Assembly (NCBI GenBank): GCA_011947345.1
Contig: JAAVTG010000365.1
Location: forward strand, 1 to 64,000
Source: Phytophthora quininea
Taxonomy: Eukaryota > Oomycota > Peronosporomycetes > Peronosporales > Peronosporaceae
Direction: 5' to 3'
Length of the DNA: 64,000 nucleotides
Position numbers and translations under genes: made by a program. Below, piece by piece: positions 31,970 to 41,861 of the stretch; the stretch's first letter is position 1, and each line of letters opens with the position of its first letter. The notes under the pieces are model-generated. The model did no database searches. It worked only from the letters and a program-made list of their open reading frames with translations, and was not told where the DNA came from.

Positions 31970-33012
31970 CTACAGCAACGTCACTGCTTATTCAAAGACA
32001 ACTTGAAGGTAAAGTCGATGTCTGCAAACTACAAATGCGTACCATCAGTGAAATAGCAGAAGTTTGCCAGCCAAAACGTACCGAAGTGAACCACACGGAA
32101 GCAAAGCAGCGCAACCATCCACAGCAAGAGTTTGCCATTGATCAGCGCCCTCTACTTCTCCAGCACAAATGCGAGCTGGTACAGAGCGTGCATCCCCGAG
32201 TTCCGATTGATCATCGCTACCAGACGTACAAACGTAGCGATCTGCAGTAGCCCAAAGACAAACACTGGAAACACCGTCGCGTCGACGTTGTGGCTGGTCA
32301 CGCCTTTTAGCTCCATGTGATATCGCGCGCTTGGGAGATAGATCATCGTCTGCATGTAGCAGCAGTAGAGCAGCAGGGTGGCCGCTTCCAAGTAGGAGGT
32401 GACGACGAGGCACTCGGTCGGTAAGAGTGTCTCGAGCGAGTCTCGCAGAATGGTGGGCTAGTAGAAATGCACAATTTGCTTGGGGGTCTTGGGGGACGAT
32501 ACTTGTATGTGTATTTGCTGGATGTGCTGCCTTGACTGCTACATGCACGATAGGGTGGACAGCATCGTCCCGTTTTCGTGAACATATCGACCGGGATTTC
32601 TGCGCTTCGACTCGTTCTGTTTCGACCCGCACGGTTGGAGTAAAGTTCCCAGCGTCGGACCCAGTAAGCGAGTGTGTCCTCGAAAACGCGATCGGGATAG
32701 CTTCTAGTTGCTCCAGCAAACTTTTGTCGGCGGCGGAAAACTGGTGGGATAGACAGAAGTGGAGACAGATGCCTGTGCGGAACTGCTTTTGAACAATTCA
32801 CGGGTACGCGTGTTATTGACAAGTTTCACCAATGTTTCCAGGAAAATCGAGGCAAACTGGTTCACTCCATCCTGTTCCGCATTCCCATTATTCGCAGGAA
32901 GCTGCTTGTTGCGAGGGGCTGGAAGATGCTCCAATTCGTCCAGAACGTAACGGTGTAATTCCAGATAGTCGCAAAACTGTAGCGTGCTCGACACTCTGTC
33001 GAGTTTCGTCAC
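31970..33012 (-). pseudogene. Multi-span membrane protein of unknown family, copy C
   Basis: Most divergent copy. In order on the minus strand: a hydrophilic frame (33012-32704) with LELHRYVLDELEHLPAPRN; a segment near 32730 (AADKSLLEQLEAI) at the place of the PLPLSD landmark; ILRDSLETLLPTECLVV leading to YLEAATLLLYCCYMQTMIYL and ARYHMELKG; TVFPVFVFGLLQIATFVRLV; and SGMHALYQLAFVLE, which matches the FSPLYQLAFVLE end of copy A, then a final span (LLLWMVALLCFRVVHFGTFW). Frames change at least three times. The region upstream to about 33250 is open in pieces but does not match copies A or B. Confidence 0.5.
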
Positions 33013-33370
33013 CCGCGAGATCTCTCAGCAACAATGTCTTTATGTTGGTAAAGTTCTGCTTTGGGACGATGAAAACCATACACTCCTTTGTTTGGGCTGG
33101 GGGGCGTCGTGACACGAAAATCTGTTGTCGTTTGGAGCACGATGCTCATAGCAGCAAAGTTACGGCCGGTGAGTGGGTACAACTTGCTGGGAAAGATCGA
33201 GTCCCGAGACGCAGCAATGTGGCTACGCAAGAAAGCAAGCAACGCTTTCAAGTGTTTTCGGACTTAAGTGATCAAGACAAAATCATTTCGTCGGGCCTTG
33301 ACGGCAGCAGTGACGACGATGATGATAAGGTGCGTAAGTAAGACCTTTCTATAAAGGCAAGTCGCGAAGC

Positions 33371-33394
33371 TGTGTGTGTGTGTGTTTTTTTTTT
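33371..33394 (+). repeat. (TG)n microsatellite followed by a T-run
   Basis: Six TG units run into an uninterrupted T tract of about 13 bases. Confidence 0.85.
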
Positions 33395-33907
33395 TAGTAG
33401 TGTCACCGCAGCACATGGTCTATGATAACAACAATGTTTCTCCTGATGTAGTGTACTTAATATAGCAAGTTTATGTAACGAATTTATGGTATAGTCTTCG
33501 TTATTGCTTGCCTGCACGATGGCAGATTGAGAAGTGAACTAACTGGAGCCCTAGGTTCTCTACAGCTAATCCTCAGATAAATTTATGACGTAGGAACGTC
33601 CTGGTGCATGACGCCGTTGAAGCAGATTCAACCAGACCATTCGTGCCATGCTGGAGCACGAACGCGTCACAGTTTAAGTTCCCTTTGATGAATACTAAAT
33701 GGGGCGGGATTCGCAGCGATCAATTTTAGGCTAGTGGTTCTACACGACTTTTCGCGGCTTTTATCATTTTTGGTATCGCGGACTCCTTGGTAGGTTTATG
33801 GTGGAATGGTGCAATGGTGCAATCCCTTCGATAAGCTAATTCAATATGTGTTGTTGGCACGCTTGACAGGCACAGTGGTGTGTAGTTAATTGGACGTAGC
33901 ACTGTCC

Positions 33908-33933
33908 GGGGGAGGTGGGCGGGCGGGCGGGGG
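33908..33933 (+). repeat. G-quadruplex-capable tract
   Basis: At least four runs of three or more G separated by one to four bases (GGGCGGGCGGGCGGGGG core), followed by GGTGGTGGT. It lies about 110 bp beyond the Helitron helicase stop codon. Confidence 0.75.
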
Positions 33934-34044
33934 TTGCGGTGGTGGTGGTTAGATCACTGAAGGTGAGTCTGTAAAGATAAAGATTGTTGTGATGACTGCA
34001 GCTGCACAAGTTGCAAATAACTATTGTTTCCGTAGTGATGTGAG

Positions 34045-36241
34045 TCATGGGTGCTGTGCAGCTTTCCACGTCTCGAAGTTTTGTGCTTCTTGGTGCGATA
34101 TATACGGCGGAAGGGCGACAAGATTGATGAGCCGATTCATCTCTCTCGTAGTTGTCTCCGTTGGTCGAAATTTTGCGAGGTGTTCCTGGGTGAGTGGTTC
34201 TGTGAGCGTGAGCCCCGTCACCCGTACTGCGCGAGAGAGAGCAACGTATTTGGTCTGTGGTGGTACTCCTCGTTTGCGTTGGTCGTGTGGCGTGACAACA
34301 ATGCCATCTTCACATGTTTGGCCTTGAAGTTTTTCTGTAGTGCGCGGAAATGCGGGCACAACAGCAAATTGATCTACGGTGACGGAAGCTTGAGACAAAT
34401 TTGGGGCATGTGTCAGTCGAACTTGGGCATGCAAGGGCGGCAAGCCGATAACGCCAATCGGCAGCCCATCGACTAGAATGGTTTTAGAGCCGCGGATCTT
34501 GATGAGTAATAACTGTGGTCGCTGCAAAAACTTTCGGACGATAACGTCTTCAACAGAATACGTTGTCGTGGGCAGCGTGTCTGGCGGTGGATACATCCCG
34601 ACAATAGTGCCGAGGACGCCATTTGCGATTATACTCAACGTGAGCAAGCTGGGGTGTTTTCGAGTGATCATGACTGGCATGCCAACAAAAATAAAAGCCG
34701 CATCGGAATCCGGCTTGTGACATCGTCGTTTACATTGAGGAGGTGCTCTACAATGGTTTTTGAGCGGGTCGAAGGAAGCGCTAGACACTCATACAATTGC
34801 AGTGCTTGAGTGTATGCAATGTGGAACATCATCGCGTAGTTGATGCTGCACCGGAGCTTGTTGGTCGACACAACTACGGGACGGTAAATTGCTTAGTGTT
34901 CTGATTCCACTGCTTCCTGTCGGTCCTTTGCTAGCACTCTCGAGTTCAGTACTGCCAAGTGGGCATCCGAGAGCCGCCCCTACGAAGGTTATCAAGTATC
35001 TCGATGTATTCAGGATCAAAACGTGCCCGCATGTTTTTGGTCAAGAATGCTACAAAGTTGATAGCTGAGTAGAGAGCATAGCCAGCGTGACGTTGTTGGT
35101 TAGCAGTTTGTGGCGGAGTTTGGAAGCCTATCAACAACACGAAGCATATTTGGGTTGCTGTTAGACGTTAATTTGTGCCCAGTGGAAATTTTGATATGCG
35201 TACAGGGAGAGCCCGCCACTGGTGATAGTTGTAGGTGGTCTCCAATGAGTAGTATCTGTTTACCACCCACGAATTGCACAGGGTTTGGCGACATACTCCG
35301 CGATGCAGCGTCCGTGCCTCCCAATAGACCTTGATCTGTAATCGAAATTTCATTTATCACCACCAGTACCACGCGGCTGTATCGAGATTTCATTTCCACG
35401 GTTGGGGCAGAACTCGGTTCGGCACCGTTGAGCTTAAGATTGCGTGCGCTGTGCATTGTTCTTCCTTGAATCTTTATTGCACCAACTCCTGTAAAAGCCA
35501 TCGTCTCGACACTGCCATGTCGCCCCACTTCGTGGCAAAAGTCAGTAATGCGTCCACAACTGTAGACTTGCCAGTACCAGCTTCCCCGCCCAGGCATGCA
35601 ATCAACTGAGGTTTGACGTCGTATGGAGTTGTTCTCCAAGGGGAGGAAACATTGGCTCAGGAAGCACGCTAGAAATATCTAGGAAGTACGCATATTGCAA
35701 ATGGTGCGCTGTGGCCTCAAAGACCGCGTGCTGCCAAAAATCAACTTGAACGCCTCTGACACCATTTCAATTTTTGCAAATGGCGGCAACGTGTTTGGCG
35801 TCCAGCGTGATACCCCATTTATGAGTTGGTGTAGTACTGGTCTAAAGCACTCTTCCAGATACTCCAAACGCGTTTCAGCGGTAGGGAAGCAAGAGAGAAA
35901 GTCGTCTGTGCCCGTACAATTTTCGTTTTCTGATGCTTCAATTGCGTTACGGACTGTGTCGGCATAGGAAGAGAGCGTCAAGCCAACCCGTGGAGCTATA
36001 TGTTGCCACGACGGTGTATACAAAGCACCAACGGATTGGATGGTCGATGACACATTTTGGTGTTGCTTCGACAAACTGAATAGCGTCACGATTTATTTTT
36101 GCAGTGGAAACATTGGGCGTCGCTCATGACGTGATCTCCAAAAATCATCGGCATTTCTGCATCGAATTCATTATCAATGTCAAGATCGCCTTCACTTGTG
36201 TCCTGTGTCCATGAATTTGTAGCTGGAGCCCTACTGCGTAG
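34045..36241 (-). mobile_element. Helitron fragment 4: PIF1-like helicase
   Basis: C-terminal half of a Helitron RepHel protein. Walker A (GGEAGTGKST, at 35561-35587), Walker B (VVLVVINEISI, about 35340-35372), GGKQILLIGDHLQLSPV, and the C-terminal superfamily 1 motifs in the frame 34788-34045: KLQGQTCEDGIVV and TKYVALSRAVRVTGLTL. The frame changes near 35640, 35530 and 34800, and a stop lies near 36090. The right edge is the 17-bp duplication of LINE copy 2. The helicase would unwind donor DNA during rolling-circle transposition. Confidence 0.88.
36225..36241. repeat. 17-bp target-site duplication of LINE copy 2
   Basis: GGAGCCCTACTGCGTAG, exactly repeated at 38360-38376. Removing the LINE and one copy restores an unbroken Helitron frame over the junction. 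Confidence 0.95.
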
Positions 36242-38359
36242 AAGGAAATTGAATTGATTAACTGGTTAGCGGATTTCTCGTCTTAAGGTGATAAGGTATT
36301 TATCCGTGAGAGTTACGTTCGTGTCGTCCACAAGTGGTGAATGGGTTCCGGGATATTATTTTCTGGCGGATCAAAGCCAAGTTTTTGCAGCACCCGGGCC
36401 ACAGTAGCGCGGTTGCAATGAAGCTCATGTGCGTGTTGGTAGAGGAATTGGTAGTGCATCTTGAACGAGTTCAGCAGATTGAGAATATTTGGCACTTCAG
36501 CTGTCGTTTCCTGGAAATGAATGTCGTTCCTGAGCCGCCATGTTGCATGAAACACAATCGCTGTGTAGATCCTCCATAGAAGTATCAGTTCTTTGTGCTC
36601 ACTTCTCCTGTTCCTACGAAGGTCTTGCAATCTTGGGAAGAGTAGCAACCTCCAGCTTAGATCGACGCAAAAGAACGTCGACCACCGGCTCCATAGTTCG
36701 CTCCACATTGGTTCTAATAACGGGCACGTGAAAAACAGTGTTCTACCGTTTCGATCTCCTGGCATTCCGGACGAACGCAGTTTTGGATGGTAGGATTTAG
36801 TTCTCTGAGGAAGTATAGTCGTGAACCGACTGTGAGGTCTCCGAAGCACATTCGTACTATCACATCATGAATTACCGGCAGTAGATATCCACGTAGAGAA
36901 ATCACACTGGACAAGGTCTCATGAATCCTTTGTCGAGGACACCCCAGGTCTTCCATCGGATGATGCATCAACTCCGGAACTTGCTGGAGAATCACCTTCC
37001 AATCTTGCGATCGCAAATTTGGGAAGAATCGCGTAGTTGGTTCTGTTGGGAGACAGCTACTTACCTTGATTCCAAATATCGGCGGTGAATTCGTACTTCT
37101 TACTTCCTGCATTCCTCCTTCGTCCGGATGCGGTAGTAAGCGATGAAATAATCGGCTCATTTGATGGTAGAGCACGAAAATGTCATGCGGAAGCACTTTC
37201 GTCCCAAGTATTGGATGAATCTCGGAGCAGACGTCCGTGAAAAATGCCGTTGACGACGGCCAGTCTCGATTGGCACCCAGAAAGTCGGCAAAACATAACT
37301 TTTATGTTTTGCCAGTTCCCGACAGAGCGCTCGAAAGGCATTTGACCCTGATCCCAGGGGCTTCGCCGGACTTGCTGGGCTTCGTGTATCCAGTACCTGA
37401 AATTCAGGCAACTTGCTCCACCAAATTGGGGTGAATAACGCCTTCTGCAGTGTTTTTCTTCTGTTGTAGTGAATCGACTCCGGGGCTGGCCATTTAATTC
37501 TGTTCCACTCCCGTAGCAAGTGTCTCCACCACAAAGGTAGCATGCTCGACCTCCAGCCCGCTGGTTTCGGTGGGTTTTGAAGTAAGAAATCACTCGATCG
37601 CGGGCGGGCGAAGTTGCCATAGCGTAATTGGATCATGTAGAGCATTGGGCGATACCATACGTTGTCATCTTCGTCTGGGTGTGTAGTAATCGCTAATACG
37701 AATTTCTGGAGAAGTTGAAAGTGTTGGCGACGAATAACAGTAGCTACATCAGGAACCCCGATGCCGTCTGCTTCGCGTGGCCTCACAGCCAGTCCTTTTG
37801 AACGATACTTATCCCAGATTTCCCAGTGCTAACGCGGTTGTATAACACGTACCGATTCACAATGCCTTGCCAGCGTTTGATGAACCGGGTCGGAATCGTC
37901 ACAGAAGCTGTGAAATACCACAGCAATGACAAAATCTCTGCTTGGGCGATCAACCTTCGGCCGATTAGGGTTCTCGCTCGGCCTTTCCAAAGTTGGAGCC
38001 GCTTAATCAATTTTTGTCGAGTTGATTCGCCACCAATGTTGAAGTATCACCATTGCCGAACGGAATGCCAAGATATCGCACGGTTTCGCCGCGTTTCAGT
38101 GATTTTAGCGGTGACACTCGCGGAGCAGAACGTTTACTGTTGAGACTCATTATCACACTTTTGTTATGGTTCAGCCGAGCTCCAGATCCTCCACAATAGT
38201 CATCAACAATTTGAAGCTGCTCTTCTAGCTCCCTCTTTCCTTTTGAGAATAGCACAGTGTCGTCAGCAAAGAACCCCACTGGGACTCGTAATGTTTGTCC
38301 CACCAGGACACCTAAATCTCTTTGAGCGCGTAACAAATTTCCTAGTGGTTCCAACGAGA
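36242..38359 (-). mobile_element. 5'-truncated LINE, copy 2
   Basis: 2118 bp on the minus strand between 17-bp target duplications. It starts inside the reverse transcriptase (LEPLGNLLRAQRDLGVLVGQ, catalytic FFADDTVLFSKG near 38265), then ARLNHNKSVIMSL, VRYLGIPFGNGD, LQLWKGRARTLIGRRLIAQA, PAGWRSSMLPLWWRHLL, TRFFPNLRSQDW, the zf-RVT zinc motif (CVRPECQEIETVEHC) and FHATWRLRNDIHF, stop near 36313. Frame changes occur at the A5 run 38011-38015, near 37790, 37190 and 36770. Its 3' end, AATTTCCTTCT, parallels the TTC tail of copy 1. Same family as 18869-20659 but longer at the 5' side. Confidence 0.9.
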
Positions 38360-38376
38360 GGAGCCCTACTGCGTAG
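38360..38376. repeat. 17-bp target-site duplication of LINE copy 2
   Basis: Second exact copy of the duplication at 36225-36241, at the 5' end of the LINE. Confidence 0.95.
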
Positions 38377-40413
38377 GAGGAGGGCTTCTTCAGATTCTCC
38401 ACGTTGTTGGTCGCTGGTGTCTTGTGCTCTGGAGAAGTCCTGAAGTTGTTTCTCAAACCGATACAGGCGCTCAACATTAACGCCGCCAGCTTGTGTGAAC
38501 GCACGGTAGGTGTTGATAGCGGAACGCTCGCGATTTAGCAGCGTCCCGCAACGATGTGGCTTGAGCAGCGTCAGTAAGGCAGTGTAGTAGAAATCAATGG
38601 CATGCTGATCGTGGTGCGTCGCAATATCCGGTATGTCTTCACCGCAGACAACCAGCACCTTAGCTCGGTCTTGCTTAGAATGTACCACTTCGTGTAGCGG
38701 TGTGCCTTGTGAGTTTGTAACGCGCTTTTGCGCGCCGTGAAGAGTGCTCGTAGCTCCACTGTTCACAAATATCAGGGAAAGAAACATCGTCAAGCTTTTT
38801 TGTCGTTTCCAGTACTGCTGCAACATGTTATCGGTCGAAATGGCAGAGCGGACTGGCATGTCGGCACAGGCTTGCTGTGGAATGCTTATTTCGACAGAAT
38901 CGAAGGGTTGTGTCAGCAATTGGCGTAACTTCACGCGCGCGAAATCGTGTGAGAACCAGAACGGGCTCTCATTGAGGATGTATAGTGCAGACATCGGTGC
39001 AGCCACTTCATGTCCATTTGTGACCGAGTAAAGCATTGATCCTAGGATGCGGCATCCCTGTTGCATTGCTGTTGTATCAGCTGGGAGAGAGTTGGCACTC
39101 TTGACTGCTTTGGCGGAAGCAGCAATTAAGAGAGCACTGTGGTTTCCGACGACGTTTTGTTTTTGAAGCAATACTTTGCCACGTACGCGGCGACATCTTT
39201 CGCACCATTTCCAACGACAAACTGTGCGTCGTGATTGCATTTGAGAGTGCTCATGACGACTGGGAGTAAGCATTAACGTACTTGCAACCGATGCAGCGAT
39301 GTAGTCGAAGCTTGTTGTCTCCATCAATAGTTGTTCGCCCCAAATTTACTTCATCAGGTTTTAAAACCGGCAGACGCTCGCCTTTAGTGTGCGCACTGTT
39401 GTCTGTGTGTGATAGAGCAAAAACAAAACATTCGCGGCAGTGGCGCCTTAGTCGCCGGAACTTAGCACCGAAGCAGTAACAAATAAACATAACCGACCTT
39501 AAAGCAGGATCGACAGTGGTTCCAGAAGTGGACCTGGACGTCGCGCACTAGCAGCGAAGTAGCTATATCGCTTTCTGGTCCTGATTTCGGCGGCCAGCAT
39601 TTACGGTAGTCATTTGTTTGCGAATTCATATGAACACTTTCTGCATCTGCTAAGGTTTCCAACGCGGCGTTCATGATATCTTTGTCTCTGAAGAATTCAC
39701 CGCAGGCACTGCAACGAGCGGTGGAAGGAGCGACGGATCCAGGAGCAGGTCGGCGGAAGGCATCGACACCTGGCACAACAGGAACAAGCTCTCCTTTCGC
39801 GGTGCATCGATGACAATAGTTCTCATCTCGAATGCACGGTGGTTTTGTTGTGACCGCCGTATCGATCAACTGAAGAAACCGGCCGCAAAATTCTGTGTTG
39901 TTTTGAATCATATCTCGGAACTTCCGAGATGTTGATGGGAACCCGTGCAGCCAAACAGCAAAATGTGCGTGCAAACCGCCAGCAATCTACGTTTCAGCAG
40001 CCGCTCCAAATGCGCGGACAACACCGAAGATGTCGCCACGCAGGTTAGGTGCCCCCTTTGCTTGATCCCATCCCAACAAGACCTCGATGATTGTATTCAT
40101 CACTCGTAAGAAAGAACGAGCGCATTCCACAGGATTAGCAGCAGCGACCGATTTACGCTCTGCTCGGCTGGGCAACAATAAAGTCTGCGTTTCATCAACG
40201 ACTTTATTTGGTAACTCGCCAGATTTGATAGTGATTCTGAACGTGCCAGCGGAATCGGGCGCACGGTAAAAATAATTGAAGGGGGCCGAAACGTTTTAAC
40301 ATCGCGAGCAAGTCGTGTCGTGCGCGCATCCGACTAGCATTAGACCCATGGAATGCCGACTCGGGCACAAATTCCTTTACGTAAATCGATCACACCTTGA
40401 ACTTCGGGTGGAG
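38377..40413 (-). mobile_element. Helitron fragment 3: HUH Rep endonuclease domain
   Basis: Carries the replication-initiator domain. From the right: RMRARHDLLAMLKRFGP (about 40320), CARSFLRVMNTIIEVLLGWD, GDIFGVVRAFGAAAET, then the HUH motif GGLHAHFAVWLHG (about 39958-39990, just after an in-frame TAG), a zinc-like stretch (CHRCTAKGE, CSACGEFF), and in another frame near 39160-39195 AAYVAKYCFKNK, the two-tyrosine YxxxY motif expected of Helitron Rep. After that CRILGSMLYSVTNGHEV, SPFWFSHDFARVKLRQLL and SEEALLLRSRAP lead into the helicase part. Frames change several times. Confidence 0.85.
40409..40413. repeat. 5-bp target-site duplication (left) of gypsy 1
   Basis: TGGAG, repeated exactly at 47156-47160. 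Confidence 0.9.
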
Positions 40414-40986
40414 TGTGACGGAATTGCCGTCAGCGACAACATGTTGCAGACGACAACCCCGTCAATACGTTTTGAGACTATCCAGATTATGCTGGATAGT
40501 TGGCTATCTTTATGGTAGTAAACATACATACATAAAGCATTCCTATTGGTCGAGGGCTTCAAGTTCAAGATTACACCTTCTAGGTGTCTCAAGAACGTCC
40601 CATAATCTTTACTCTGATTGGCTCTTAAGTTCTACGGATTTGAAAGAATCCAGTTATTGATGGATTCTTGATTATGGGACGCATCAAGAAGATTCAAGAT
40701 TCGAGCTACGTTTCCAGTTAGGAGCTGTTCATTGGTAGATCTAGGATTTCATATGGACTTAGAGAATTGATAGGCTTTAGGATGGGAACTGGATTTCCCT
40801 TTGCGTTTCCCCAACGCGCGCTAGCAAGATAAACCCGCCAGATCAATCTCACTTCTCAATTCTACTTCCAGGGCCAAGGCGCCTCCTCCAGCTGCGCCAC
40901 CGCCAGTCTCCGCCGTTCGCCGTCTCCGCCAACTCGTCGCCGCCGCCGTCTCGCCCAAACGCTCCTCGCCCGCGCTACGTGTTACA
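40414..40986 (+). repeat. 5' LTR of gypsy 1
   Basis: 573 bp, TGTGACGG...GTGTTACA. It differs from the 3' LTR only at two sites near its end (CCCAAACGCTCC here, CCCCAACGCCCC there). The promoter should lie within; no tRNA primer site could be named downstream. Confidence 0.97.
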
Positions 40987-41349
40987 TAGTAGCACTCGTC
41001 GTGCCAAGCTTCGGTTCAAGTGCAAGAGTTCAAGACCAAGAGGTTTCTCGTGGCCACATACTTGGGAAGCGAGCTTACCTGTAGCTAATAGAGCCAGCCA
41101 CATCGTGGGGAAGCTCTGGGCTGCGAACGTGCTGTTAAACTCGGTGCGCTCTTTGTGAGTCGTGCGCACAACACACTGTGTGGCTTGTGGTGCCTTTTGG
41201 TATCACTTAGGGGGCTTTAGTCTCCGCCTAGAACAGTCGTGCTGCACGCTCCCTAGCTGCGTAGGGTTGCCACCAGAAGTCGGTTAAGTGCTAGGGCGCC
41301 TGCATCGTATCTGCTAACGCGGATCATCGGTGTAGAAGCAAACGGTCCC

Positions 41350-41783
41350 TTGCTACCCGGTGGTAATTCCTTGCCTCACCTCTCACTGGTACATGACCCG
41401 ATTCAAAAGGGCCACAGTCAACGCAACACTAAGCCGAGCAAGCGGAACGTCAAAGTAACCTCGACGTCTACGCCACAACCCGCTCCTCAGCCGATTGCTG
41501 CAATTGACACCAGTCTATTCTGCCTCCCGGAAAAGGCGGAAAAGTTCGCAGAGTTGCAACTCGATCTCCTCAACCAAGTCAAAAGACTAAGAGGATTATC
41601 GCTCGGTTCCGCAAAGACACTTGTTGGATTAAGGACCTTGAGATCGAGCAGCAAGTCGACCGCCTGTTAAACTCAGCGAACTACTGCCTTCTAGACTGTG
41701 AAGACCGCATAGCGGCAAAGCTAAATCGCGTGATCCGTGTAAAGCTGACCAAGACTAGCCCAGAAAAGCGTAAAACGAATTGA
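41350..41783 (+). CDS. Short ORF upstream of gag in gypsy 1, frameshifted
   Basis: ATG at about 41350 (MLPGGNSLPHLSLVHDPIQK). A Ser/Thr/Pro-rich part is followed by LPEKAEKFAELQLDLLNQVK and, after a frame change near 41600, by DLEIEQQVDRLLNSANYCLL and KLNRVIRVKLTK to a stop at 41781-41783. It is about 140 codons, predicted helical, with no known domain. It lies between the 5' LTR and gag, where gypsy elements usually have only leader sequence. Confidence 0.45.
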
Positions 41784-41861
41784 GTTAGTTCTCTTCTAAT
41801 TTTTGGCCTCAAAGTTTGGGTTTTGGAGAAGTTTTAAGGAGTGCTGAGAAGTCCAGCTATC

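Larger units (their letters stand above)
33013..34044. other. Spacer with microsatellite and G-rich tract
   Basis: Contains (TG)n followed by a T-run (33371-33394) and the G-rich tract at 33908-33933. No gene supported. The 3' terminus of the Helitron, expected as CTRR preceded by a short hairpin on the minus strand, should be here but was not identified. Confidence 0.45.

Noticed and set aside
40987..41000. tRNA primer-binding site after the gypsy 1 5' LTR
   Set aside because: TAGTAGCACTCG does not clearly match the 3' end of a common primer tRNA.
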